From the NCBI GenBank assembly GCA_900128395.1, contig LT649531.1, forward strand, positions 1 to 21,674: a stretch of 21,674 bases of DNA, read 5' to 3'. Source of the stretch: Stramenopiles sp. TOSAG23-2 (taxonomy: Eukaryota; Sar). The notes under the pieces are model-generated. The model saw only the letters and a program-made list of their open reading frames with translations, was not told the DNA's origin and ran no database searches. The translations under genes and the position numbers were made by a program. This document shows, in pieces, positions 1-8,237 of this stretch (position 1 is its first letter; each line of letters begins with the position of its first letter).

Positions 1-580
1 GAAACCTTTTCATATACTCAGTAAATTTGTAGTGTTTGATATATTTGATAGGTCAGAATAGGTATTTTTTGTACTTGAGAGAGGGCATATTTCTTAATTT
101 ATTCACATCGGACTTTCTATATCTACTCGATTCCCTTCGTTCTTCCCTGCTACAGCCCATCATAAATAATGAGCGATTCTATATCGGTATAAACTTGCCT
201 TAATGCAATCAGATAGGTAGTGAAAGTATACATGATGGTTGTACATATCATCTATCTGGCTCCTTTGAAAAACTCCAGCCGCCAGACGCACTACCACCTA
301 CCACCACTAGTGGTATATACAAAATATCTTCTTAATTTTTTGAATAACAACAAGCACAATACTAGATTAAAATAATAAGATATGTTGCATATATATAATT
401 TTAACATTTACATAGGATATCAAAAGAGATCTTTTTTTTTTTTTTTTAATTTTAATCTTTCTATCCCATATGGTACATATATATAAACTATATATAACAT
501 CTAGAATTAATCATCATTCTTCTTCTTTGTTAGATTAATTTTTTGTAGGTTGAGAATTACAACAATATCTACTGTCTATC
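1..580. other. AT-rich intergenic region upstream of the ANL-like gene
   Basis: No credible coding region was found on either strand. It contains a 12 bp perfect palindrome (ACCACTAGTGGT, 303-314) and a run of 16 T at 432-447. The stretch after about 360 is very AT-rich and probably holds the promoter and 5' leader of the gene that starts at 581. No specific promoter element can be assigned. Confidence 0.6.
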
Positions 581-3500
581 ATGGATATATATAAATCAAA
601 CAGAAAAAGTCATCCTATTCCTATTAATCTAATTAAAAAACGTAAAAAATATAAGAAGAAAAAGATAAATAATAATTGTTCTATCATTTATCTTTTTCTT
701 CTCATATTTTTTAAAAGAATCCGAATTTTTTTTTTATTATTTTTGCTTGCATTGGTATTATATGGTGTAAATATGTATCTTTATATGACAAATCGGATTA
801 AAAATAGATCACATGACAATACATTTGATGATAGAAATGATGTCTATAGTAGTTTTAATCCAAAAAATGTAATTGAAAATGATATTTTACCAATAACAGA
901 TAAAGAGGTTAATAATAATAATTTACGCCACGTAGATGAAAAAGATAACCAATTGGATTGGGCTAAAGATGGTACAATTGTCAAGCGCATAGGAGAAAAG
1001 GGTCTAATCGGGGAATTGATAGGTTTGCCGTTTGTTTGTCCATCATATTATTATTTAAAAACAACTGTTCATAATAATGAAAACAAAAAAATATATTGTG
1101 TACAAGTATTTTTCAAATCAAATTCAAGATTTATTATAGAACCATTGCATAATTATAAATTGTCAATTACAACAAATATGTTACGTTTGCGTCTACAATT
1201 AGCAAAATTTTGGAAATTAAGTAAACGGTTAGATAGTTTTATCATACGCTTATTATTTGAAACATATAAAAATAGACCTTTGTTGATGATCTTGGATGAA
1301 AGTTCATTTTTTGTAACAACTGATATCAACAAGAATGAATATAGCAATAAAATTCAATTATTTTCAACTGCTAAAACAGGTATGGATATACATGTTGAAA
1401 TATGTACTGTAGTAAAATGGCTAAATCGTGTGTACAATATACCACGTGATGGCAATACGGACACATTAATGGTTAATTACGGGACACAAAAAAGTGCAAT
1501 ATTTTTCAATTTATATTTAATGAGTGTTGTTGGCAATTTTAACATGTTGATGTTGAACAATTATATTTATTTCAAACCAACTATTGAAAAAATTGTGTAT
1601 GAAAAAAATAAAAATGTAAAAAATTTAATCTTGTTCATACCATCATACATATCTGATGAAGTTTGCAAAATGTCTAATGAAATGTTGATAAATAAAGAAA
1701 ATAAAAATATAAATATTGAACAAATCGTTCTTATAGCAATAAATACAAATAAGGAAATTGAATGTCCATCATTATCGGAAAAAGCACAAGATAAAATTAA
1801 GTTTAATGCATATACGAAAATGATAAAAGAATACGATCAATGGCAATGCAGTAATACCCCATTGACAACAAGTACATTTCCAGTAAAAGGTCGTCATTAT
1901 ATTGCACGTTCGAATGCAAAAAATGAAGCGGAAATAGTTGAATATTCATATAAATTTACGGAAAAATATCATCGTAGTATGATCTACAACCGTTTACATC
2001 GCATACCACTTTTGCCATCGAATATAATGATTAGCAATCACGTGTTTCCAATGAGTTCTGGTGATACCACTACTGTTTTTGAATCTTTGGCATATGGAAG
2101 GATAACTGCATTGACGCCCTTGAATTTCGCACGATTTGACATTTTTTCTAATTTAATACAACCAAGCGAATTTGGTGGTTCGCCAGTACAATTGCCGCAA
2201 GTACATGAGGAGTTTGTTTTAAAACATCAATTTGGTAAAATGAATAAAAACAATATACCAGGTGTAAATAATATTCCTGGCCACGATATTACAAAATTTA
2301 AAATTGTACATAGCAATCGTCTAAATATGTGTTACACTGGAGGTGGATTTCCAAACCCATACATAAATAGGTTTTTAACAGATACAGACCATTGCCCTGG
2401 TGGAGTTTTGGAAGGTTGGGGAAGTTATGAAAGCTGGGATATTGGTTGGGGAGAAGACAACGTTTATCAATTTGTGAAGACGAATGTATTGGATTGGGAA
2501 GTTGCTGATTTTGGACCATATAAGAAGGAGAAAAACCAACATATTGAAGGCGAGCTATTGTTAAGAACAAAAGCGATGAATCAACATGATGATAAGAAAT
2601 ATAATAGTGAACGATATTTTATGATGGATGGACAGAAATTTTTCCATACACGCGATATTATTAAAGTGGTTGGAGGGACAGTCGGTGAAGTGGAAGGCGC
2701 TAAAATTTCAATGATTGATAAAACTACATGTCCATTTCAATTGAAAAATAGAAAATGGATTCGAACTGGTATCGTGGAACGTGCAATAGAAGGGGGACAA
2801 ACGGTATTTTTGAATAGTGTTATCTTCGGGTCGATAAATTCGAATGATATCATTGCAGTAGTATGGCTCTCCACAGAAGCAAACATTAAATATCGTGATG
2901 ATGATGAAAACAATAGTATGCTATTGCAGTATTTAAGAAACATATTGAAAGACCAAGTGTATGATTATGAAATACCAAAATATGTCATCAAATCTGATGA
3001 GCCATGGGAATACCGACCACGAGCAAAAATACGTAAAGTATTGCAATTAAAATTTGGCAGTTTAGTGAATAAAATTATTCCAAAAACTGTAGATTCAATA
3101 TATGCTGGAAATGTAAATTTAGCAGTTGACAAGAACATACAATTTACCAAAAGAATAAAAAATGAGATACGTTTACTATTAGGAGATGATAGTTGCCAGG
3201 ACAACGTACGAATCAACATATGCAATATATTATTAGGATGTTTTACAGACAAAGATGGCGATAAAAGCTGCATGATACGCACAAAATCAGGTTTACTACG
3301 CGAGCCATCGCTACGACATATACCATATAAACCTGATGAGACTATGTCCTTGGCGGATCGTTTAAATAGGTATGATAATGAGCCTTGGCATTATTGGGAT
3401 TTGCAAGAAGAAAGGAGTGACAACATTTTGGACGTCCAAAAATTTACTAAATTTTTATTGACATTGAGAAATAACAAAGAGCGAATTGAGGAGGTTTTAC

Positions 3501-3688
3501 CTTTAATCTTGCCAAGCTTGGGCTTATTGATACCATATGGCATAAGATTTAGAATGCGTTTGGATTGTTTGATAAGAATTGCTACTGTGAAACCAACATT
3601 ATTATCACAAAAAAAAATGACAAAAGCATTGTATGTAAATGTGTTGAAAATATGCAGGCATGAATGGTTTGAAGATTATGGAAATTGA
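581..3688 (+). CDS. Membrane-tethered, diverged adenylate-forming (ANL) protein, FadD9 / carboxylic acid reductase type
   Basis: The 1035-residue product has a basic N-terminus, then hydrophobic segments at about 33-44 and 49-68 (a signal anchor or hairpin), then a long adenylation-type domain. By eye it follows the family in order: a GDxVAxLGFxSxDY-like stretch (DTLMVNYGTQKSAIFF); a P-loop remnant TTSTFPVKG (429-437) in place of SGSTGTPKG; TGGG (586-589); LEGWGSYESW (610-619) in place of LEGYGSTEAG; FHTRD (688-692) in place of YRTGD; IDK (712-714) at the hinge; YEIP (796-799); and AKIRK with Lys816 near the usual catalytic lysine. The P-loop glycines are lost and the TGD glycine is Arg, so ATP binding may be weak or gone. 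About 185 C-terminal residues match nothing I recognise, and no carrier or reductase domain is seen. In working relatives the reaction is ATP-dependent acyl activation. The start ATG has A at -3. TGA is followed at once by TAA. Confidence 0.8.
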   Translation: MDIYKSNRKSHPIPINLIKKRKKYKKKKINNNCSIIYLFLLIFFKRIRIFFLLFLLALVLYGVNMYLYMTNRIKNRSHDNTFDDRNDVYSSFNPKNVIENDILPITDKEVNNNNLRHVDEKDNQLDWAKDGTIVKRIGEKGLIGELIGLPFVCPSYYYLKTTVHNNENKKIYCVQVFFKSNSRFIIEPLHNYKLSITTNMLRLRLQLAKFWKLSKRLDSFIIRLLFETYKNRPLLMILDESSFFVTTDINKNEYSNKIQLFSTAKTGMDIHVEICTVVKWLNRVYNIPRDGNTDTLMVNYGTQKSAIFFNLYLMSVVGNFNMLMLNNYIYFKPTIEKIVYEKNKNVKNLILFIPSYISDEVCKMSNEMLINKENKNINIEQIVLIAINTNKEIECPSLSEKAQDKIKFNAYTKMIKEYDQWQCSNTPLTTSTFPVKGRHYIARSNAKNEAEIVEYSYKFTEKYHRSMIYNRLHRIPLLPSNIMISNHVFPMSSGDTTTVFESLAYGRITALTPLNFARFDIFSNLIQPSEFGGSPVQLPQVHEEFVLKHQFGKMNKNNIPGVNNIPGHDITKFKIVHSNRLNMCYTGGGFPNPYINRFLTDTDHCPGGVLEGWGSYESWDIGWGEDNVYQFVKTNVLDWEVADFGPYKKEKNQHIEGELLLRTKAMNQHDDKKYNSERYFMMDGQKFFHTRDIIKVVGGTVGEVEGAKISMIDKTTCPFQLKNRKWIRTGIVERAIEGGQTVFLNSVIFGSINSNDIIAVVWLSTEANIKYRDDDENNSMLLQYLRNILKDQVYDYEIPKYVIKSDEPWEYRPRAKIRKVLQLKFGSLVNKIIPKTVDSIYAGNVNLAVDKNIQFTKRIKNEIRLLLGDDSCQDNVRINICNILLGCFTDKDGDKSCMIRTKSGLLREPSLRHIPYKPDETMSLADRLNRYDNEPWHYWDLQEERSDNILDVQKFTKFLLTLRNNKERIEEVLPLILPSLGLLIPYGIRFRMRLDCLIRIATVKPTLLSQKKMTKALYVNVLKICRHEWFEDYGN

Positions 3689-3878
3689 TAAATTTGAGTG
3701 TGTGGTGTAACATTACAGTGTCGAGTAAAAAAAATATGTGAGTGTGTTGTTTTAAGAACACTCTCGTGAAACGTAAAAGAATTTTATTTGTGCGTGTAGT
3801 GTGTACATCATAATATAATATATATATATATAAATAGCAAAAACATTGTTTTTATGCAGCAGTGCGAAACAACTTTTT
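3689..3878. other. Convergent intergenic region
   Basis: This short AT-rich spacer separates the 3' ends of two convergent genes. It contains a (TA)n tract around 3819-3833. It presumably holds both polyadenylation regions, though no textbook signal stands out. Confidence 0.5.
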
Positions 3879-4358
3879 TCATGTTTTTATAACGTTTCGC
3901 AAAGGACCTTTTGTTTTTAACCATTTTCTAAATGTATCATCTGCTTCATCTTGTTGATGTTCTTCTTTTTCTTGTTTTTCATTTTCTTTTTTTTCTTTTT
4001 CTTTTACTTTTTGTAACATCGCTTCCTTCACTTTATTTGCTTCCTCGCTTTCCTCTTTTTTTTCATCTATTTGATTTCTATTTTGCAATTCACTTGAACT
4101 AACCATATACGGGTCTTTCTTTTCCCTTTGTTCCTCAAATTTTTTAGCTTTCTCACGTATATCTAATTCTTCTATTTGTTTTTTTCTTAATGCTTCTATT
4201 TTTTGTTTATCATGTTGCAATATTTCAGATGCACGCCCTTCATATGCTTCAGCAGAAGTATCGTCATTGTCTTGGGCATACGCCATTGCTATTATTAAAA
4301 TTATCAACATTAAAACATTATATACAATCTTCTTCAAAACTTTTTGCCAAAGAATCAT
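3879..4358 (-). CDS. Small secreted or ER-luminal charged coiled-coil protein, unknown function
   Basis: This 159-residue protein is not recognised. Residues 11-28 form a hydrophobic signal peptide with likely cleavage after AYA (28). The mature chain is very rich in Lys, Glu and Gln. Residues 43-138 look like one long charged helix or coiled coil. The chain ends in a less charged segment (FRKWLKTKGPLRNVIKT). There is no cysteine, no second membrane segment and no KDEL/HDEL-type retention tail. The strong signal peptide argues that the ORF is real despite its low complexity. It converges on the ANL-like gene, with 190 bp between the two stop codons. The stop is TGA. Role and partners are unknown; it could be a secreted or endomembrane scaffold. 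Confidence 0.6.
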   Translation of the reverse strand: MILWQKVLKKIVYNVLMLIILIIAMAYAQDNDDTSAEAYEGRASEILQHDKQKIEALRKKQIEELDIREKAKKFEEQREKKDPYMVSSSELQNRNQIDEKKEESEEANKVKEAMLQKVKEKEKKENEKQEKEEHQQDEADDTFRKWLKTKGPLRNVIKT

Positions 4359-5004
4359 TTTAAATTATTATTTACAACCAAATTTATTTATATTTCAAAA
4401 TACAATAATAATCACCGTTATTAGCAACTAGACTATGATAAGTAAATTCACTTTAACTATATAATTTATTATTTATATTAACTTTTTAGATGGATAGATA
4501 GAAAAATATATAACCAACAAATTAGAATCAACCGAACTTCAATGTTTACCGAATTGATGAAATAACAATTTTTATGAGAATGTTTGATATGGATGATAAT
4601 TGTTACATACGGAAAGTATGTATATGTATGTGTAGTAACGACAAAAATATATGTTATAGTTTTTTAATAGTTGCATTCCAGCTTGAATGATGTTACAAGT
4701 ATTATAATTGACGACAACAAAATTAAATGATGACATGAGAGTGCGGCGTGTTCTTCTTTTTTAAGGGTCCATTTTTTTTTTTAGAAAACAAAATATTATT
4801 ATCAGAGAGAATTCTCTCTGATATTATAAAAAAATAATAGCAACTGCAATAATCAAATACGGTAACAAAAAATAAAACAAGCCTTTAAAATACCATCAAT
4901 ATTTACTTTGTATATAATATATATATATATAATTTTTTTATAAAAAATACGGATGCAAGTTGCGGATCATATTTTGGTTTATCACATTTGGCTTTTTTCT
5001 ATAT
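4359..5004. other. Intergenic region between two minus-strand genes
   Basis: This 646 bp AT-rich stretch has no credible coding region. It is the upstream region of the small secreted-protein gene and the downstream region of the ankyrin gene. It carries a 24 bp perfect palindrome (4800-4823, listed separately), a T-run near 4772-4781 and a TA microsatellite at about 4913-4931. Confidence 0.55.
4800..4823. repeat. 24 bp perfect palindrome
   Basis: Two 12-base arms, TATCAGAGAGAA and its exact reverse complement, meet with no spacer and have an EcoRI-like GAATTC at the centre. The surrounding DNA is AT-rich and otherwise featureless, so the AGAGAG arms stand out. It could be a dimeric protein-binding site, a terminator-like hairpin or a remnant of a mobile element's inverted ends. 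The sequence does not distinguish these. Confidence 0.85.
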
Positions 5005-5832
5005 TTAAATGACTCCAAAATCATATTTATCCATACCGCATACGCCACAAATAGAATCTTCTTCTAAATATGGATGTGGACATGTTTTTGTCAACAATTC
5101 TACTGTTTTTTCATGATTATATGCTTTAGCTAATGCATACGGTGTCCTACCTTCATTATCTTCAAAATCATGCTGTAAACATTTCACTTTATTTAAATAT
5201 GACAACGATTCGTTGCTTCCTCTCAATGCAGCGTAATGGCTGCACGTTCGACGATAATTATCATATTCCAATAAATATTTTTTATCGAAATTTTCATATA
5301 TATATTTTAATATTTTTTTGCGGCCACGTTCTGCAGCCCACATCGCAGGCGTCGATTCATGGTATGTATCTTTATGAGACAGATCTAATGTTACATCACT
5401 TTCTGATAATGCTTCTAATATTTGTACATGCCCTCTAGCACATGCATAATGGAGACAGCCAACGCCACTACTATTTAATACGTATGCATCGGCTTTAAAA
5501 TTCAATAACAATTGAAATGCACCGCCTAAACCATTCATAGCTGCAATTATAAGCATTGTATTTTGTATTTTTGAACCATATGTAGAATTTATATCAAACC
5601 CATGATTAATTAATCCATTCATTAATTCAGTGTTATTATCATGCATTGCTTCAACAAATGTTTGCGGATCTTTGCTTTTTGATGATAGAAATTGACAACG
5701 TTTAACATCTTTTAATTGATTAAGTAAACAATAATTACATAATAATGTTGGATCATATTTTTTTTCCTGTTGTTCTTCTTCTTCTTCCTTTGTTGCTTCT
5801 TGTTTATTTTGTGTATTTTTAATATCATCCAT
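5005..5832 (-). CDS. Ankyrin-repeat protein with Cys-rich C-terminus
   Basis: The ATG in use is most likely at 5832, giving 275 residues and an N-terminus MDDIKNTQ. The frame stays open further upstream, but only through a TTG. After a Glu/Gln-rich, probably disordered head comes a CNYC segment (about residues 33-36). Five to six ankyrin repeats follow, with recognisable cores such as GVGCLHYACARGHVQILEAL and STPAMWAAERGRKKILKYI. The C-terminus (TCPHPYLEEDSICGVCGMD) has a C-x-H plus C-x2-C spacing that could bind zinc. No signal peptide or membrane segment is seen, so the protein is probably cytosolic or nuclear. Ankyrin arrays normally bind protein partners; which partner cannot be told. The stop is TAA. 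Confidence 0.8.
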   Translation of the reverse strand: MDDIKNTQNKQEATKEEEEEQQEKKYDPTLLCNYCLLNQLKDVKRCQFLSSKSKDPQTFVEAMHDNNTELMNGLINHGFDINSTYGSKIQNTMLIIAAMNGLGGAFQLLLNFKADAYVLNSSGVGCLHYACARGHVQILEALSESDVTLDLSHKDTYHESTPAMWAAERGRKKILKYIYENFDKKYLLEYDNYRRTCSHYAALRGSNESLSYLNKVKCLQHDFEDNEGRTPYALAKAYNHEKTVELLTKTCPHPYLEEDSICGVCGMDKYDFGVI

Positions 5833-6199
5833 TTCTTTTTTTATTATTAACAAAATTGTTTATTAAAACATGAATTTTATGATTCACATAAGATTAATAC
5901 TATTGATACTTAATAATATATTTGTGTATATGATGCATCAGTTGTTGCATAAATATTGTTTCATTATTTAATATAATATAAAATATATATTTTTACATTA
6001 ATTATTGAAGAAAGAAAATGTGTACATCACTATAATATATGGTAAATATATTTACATCAAGTATTAATCTAATTAACGGTTTGCCACATTTTGTTGACAT
6101 CCAGTACCAGGGGTACCAGGTATATATATGATGCATCAGTTGTTGCATAAATATTGTTTCATTATTTAATATAATATAATATATATATTTTTACATTAA
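5833..6199. other. Rearranged AT-rich intergenic region containing a duplicated segment
   Basis: No credible start-to-stop gene is present. It contains one full copy and most of a second copy of a 78 bp direct repeat (listed separately). Between them is a short less AT-rich patch with CCAGTACCAGGGGTACCAGG around 6101-6120. The part next to 5832 should be the promoter of the minus-strand ankyrin gene. Confidence 0.5.
5927..6004 (+). repeat. 78 bp direct repeat, copy 1
   Basis: This segment, which includes TGATGCATCAGTTGTTGCAT, recurs 198 bp downstream with a single mismatch as read by eye. The low divergence suggests a recent duplication. It lies upstream of the ankyrin gene (minus strand). 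Confidence 0.9.
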
Positions 6200-6202
6200 T
6201 TA
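6125..6202 (+). repeat. 78 bp direct repeat, copy 2
   Basis: This is the second copy of the 78 bp unit. Its last bases (ATTAATTA) run straight into the open frame that begins at 6200, so the repeat boundary coincides with the 5' limit of the orphan coding fragment. The end also reads as a plausible splice acceptor (TTTTTACATTAATTAG, AG at 6202-6203). Confidence 0.9.
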
Positions 6203-6529
6203 GACCCAACAATAAATTTCAATCTCACAGAATCAAAAGGAGAGAAGGGAGGTAGCCAACCCATTGAAGCACGTTTGAAAGTCCAATCTTCATGTGCTAA
6301 CAATGCAAATGTAAATAGGCTCGAAATCATCAATGGGAAACATGTACCTGATCAGAGAATGGCAAAATTATCCTATGATTTTTTGAAATCATATAAACGA
6401 GCTAATGCATATGATGCATTAGGAGATTTGCCAATTCTACAATCATCTGGAATGACATCTTTTAATGTAAATATGTACATGACTTTCATGGTGTTGATAA
6501 TTGGATGTTTCTTGAATCTAAAAAATTGA
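6200..6529 (+). pseudogene. Orphan 3' coding fragment or terminal exon with GPI-like tail
   Basis: An open frame of 109 codons starts right after a stop at 6197-6199 and has no ATG near its beginning; the first in-frame ATG is deep inside. It begins LDPTINFNLTESKGEK, continues with an ordinary-looking soluble stretch (for example MAKLSYDFLKSYKRANAYDA), and ends in a small-residue site (QSSG) followed by a hydrophobic tail (MTFMVLIIGCFLNLKN). That tail resembles a GPI-attachment signal. Amino-acid composition looks coding rather than random. Two readings fit: a 5'-truncated pseudogene cut at the 78 bp repeat boundary, or the last exon of a spliced gene using the AG at 6202-6203. No upstream exon with matching phase was found. 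The family is not recognised. It ends with TGA. Confidence 0.4.
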
Positions 6530-7036
6530 TTAAAAATGTATGGATGTGTATATGTGACGAGATATGATGTGTATCTATTTCGTGTGCCAGGTGTGGCATC
6601 TCATACAAAAATATATATTTATAAAATTAAAACTATATATTTTATAAGTACTGCACTATACTGTTTCTATGTGCCTTTCTTAATTTTTGGCAATGGGGTT
6701 AGACAAAATATTATAACTATTTACTATGGGATTTTTCATATCCATATGCTATTCCCATATTATACATTTATATCATACCCATAGCAGCACATCATCAGAC
6801 GCGTGTGCCTAATTGTTCTATTTCTATTGTTGAACTTTTCCAATTCCAGAATTCGTAATTCATCGAACAACGGAAAGAATAATACAATTTGTAACAAGAC
6901 AATACATTAAAAGTATAAGTAAAGATAGTCGGTATCATTATTAAAAATAGTCTATTGTTAAGCACAAATTTATATAAAATTAGAATTTGAATATTGGATA
7001 TATTTTAAAAAGAACGAAAGAAAATAAATTTACAAA
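6530..7036. other. Intergenic region upstream of the CCWPCVC gene
   Basis: This stretch is AT-rich with no recognisable conserved protein. A short open frame at about 6536-6784 is Tyr/Ile-rich and looks like chance. From 6945 onward lies the first copy of the duplicated leader of the next gene. Confidence 0.5.
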
Positions 7037-7147
7037 ATGAATTATCAAATAGTCTATTGTTAAGCACAAATTTATATAAAATTAGAATTTGAATATTGGA
7101 TATATTTTAAAAAGAACGAAAGAAAAAAATTTACAAAATGAATTATC
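6945..7147 (+). repeat. 102 bp tandem duplication of a 5' leader and start codon
   Basis: Copy 1 (6945-7046) and copy 2 (7047-7147) are identical apart from a one-base indel in an A-rich run (GAAAATAAATTT versus GAAAAAAATTT). Each copy contains the leader, the A-rich start context (ACAAAATG) and the first codons AATTATC. The downstream copy feeds the real gene. The upstream copy now starts a very short reading frame. The near-identity implies a recent event. Confidence 0.9.
7037..7063 (+). promoter_or_regulatory. Upstream ORF of 8 codons created by the leader duplication
   Basis: The duplicated start codon at 7037 opens a frame encoding MNYQIVYC and then TAA. It has the same start context as the true gene start 101 bp downstream. 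If the transcript begins at or upstream of copy 1, scanning ribosomes would meet this ATG first, which could lower translation of the main gene. If transcription begins only in copy 2, it has no effect. Confidence 0.55.
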
Positions 7148-8082
7148 ATTTATTTATTAGCATTGTGGTATTATTAGCTATCACGTTTGCTATTGCTAAT
7201 GCATCAACACAACAACAAATACAAAAATCATGGGAAGGACAAACAGTTCGAGATTTACATCGTGAATATAATAATATATTTCGATATGGTAACCGTAATG
7301 CAGCTTCTCATCTATGGTCAACATTTTTGTTAGAACGTAGTGAAAGTATGACGAAAAAGAAATTAGAATATATGTTCTCTGGATTTTGTGCTGTGTCGGG
7401 ATCTCCTGTAAACCCAACACAGTACAATCGATATGGGTTGACATTAAACACTGTTGATAATAGGAAACGATTTGGTTTTTTACACTATTGTTGCTGGCCA
7501 TGTGTATGCGATACTCAAGATTTTATTGAAATTGATACGAAAAATGTTACAACAAAAGATGGAATAACAGAGCCATATTATTTTGCTGTATTAGGAAACC
7601 CATGTGAGCATCAAGAAAAATTAAAGGAAAAATTTTTTCAACCATTTGATGGTCGTCAAACAACACTTGAATGGGAAGCACGAGAAGTACGTTGTGATGA
7701 AAATGGGAATTTAATTGGTGCAACTCTTAGTGATCATGGCTTTGTTATTATTTCTATGTTTTTTGATTCAATTTCGGTGAGTGACGATGATATAGTAGGT
7801 GAAGGTAATAATGTAGCTTTAACTAGTAAAGTAATTAACAAAAATCAACCAGGACGTATGTCAAAATCACATGATGGCCAATATTTCCAAAGTGAACATG
7901 AATATGAAGGTATGTGTGAGGAAAGAAAACGTAATGGGTATAATAGCGGTATGGGAGAAATCTTTCGAAAAGTTGCTGCAATAACACCAATTGTACGATT
8001 TGTAGATGATGATACTACTACTACTAATAATAATGAGAATCATCAACAACAAGCAGAAGCAATGCGTAAGGTGTCATTGTAG
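7138..8082 (+). CDS. Secreted protein with CCWPCVC cysteine cluster, unknown function
   Basis: The product has 314 residues. It opens with a signal peptide (hydrophobic 5-20, likely cleavage near ANA, 20-22). A well-ordered central region follows, with FCAVSGSP (83-90), YCCWPCVCDTQDF (117-129) and VLGNPCE (151-157). All eight cysteines lie after the signal peptide: 84, 118, 119, 122, 124, 156, 186 and 260. The CC-x2-C-x-C cluster suggests metal binding or thiol redox chemistry, but this is inference. The region from about 286 on is Asp/Thr/Asn/Gln-rich and probably disordered. The motifs look like those of a conserved family, but I cannot name it. No C-terminal membrane segment or ER-retention signal is present. 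The start at 7138 is fixed by the signal peptide. The leader and start codon are duplicated just upstream. This is the only gene here that ends in TAG. Confidence 0.85.
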   Translation: MNYHLFISIVVLLAITFAIANASTQQQIQKSWEGQTVRDLHREYNNIFRYGNRNAASHLWSTFLLERSESMTKKKLEYMFSGFCAVSGSPVNPTQYNRYGLTLNTVDNRKRFGFLHYCCWPCVCDTQDFIEIDTKNVTTKDGITEPYYFAVLGNPCEHQEKLKEKFFQPFDGRQTTLEWEAREVRCDENGNLIGATLSDHGFVIISMFFDSISVSDDDIVGEGNNVALTSKVINKNQPGRMSKSHDGQYFQSEHEYEGMCEERKRNGYNSGMGEIFRKVAAITPIVRFVDDDTTTTNNNENHQQQAEAMRKVSL

Positions 8083-8214
8083 AAGTATTTTTTTTTATCA
8101 CACCCCCATCTACGTAAATAATATATAAAAGAAAAAAAGAAAAAAATGTTATTTTGAACATGTAGAGAGACAATGTTATGACTGTTATTCTTTTTTATGC
8201 TAATAAAATTTTTT

Positions 8215-8237
8215 TACCAGTTTACACATACCTGGTA
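8215..8237 (+). repeat. Short inverted repeat after the CCWPCVC gene
   Basis: Arms TACCAG (8215-8220) and CTGGTA (8232-8237) are separated by 11 bases, about 130 bp after a stop codon and just after AATAAA. The stem is short and may be chance. A role in the 3' end of the mRNA is only a possibility. Confidence 0.4.

Noticed and set aside
1-580. Possible tRNA or other structured RNA in the less AT-rich part (about 200-320)
   Set aside because: No cloverleaf with consistent arms or T-loop sequence could be drawn; only a 12 bp palindrome is present.
5133-5438. 101-codon frame opposite the first ankyrin gene
   Set aside because: It lies wholly inside an ankyrin-coding region on the other strand and has no features of its own.
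6536-6784. 82-codon Tyr/Ile-rich open frame after the orphan fragment
   Set aside because: The composition is what AT-rich random DNA gives. It has no signal peptide, motif or good context and no recognisable relative.
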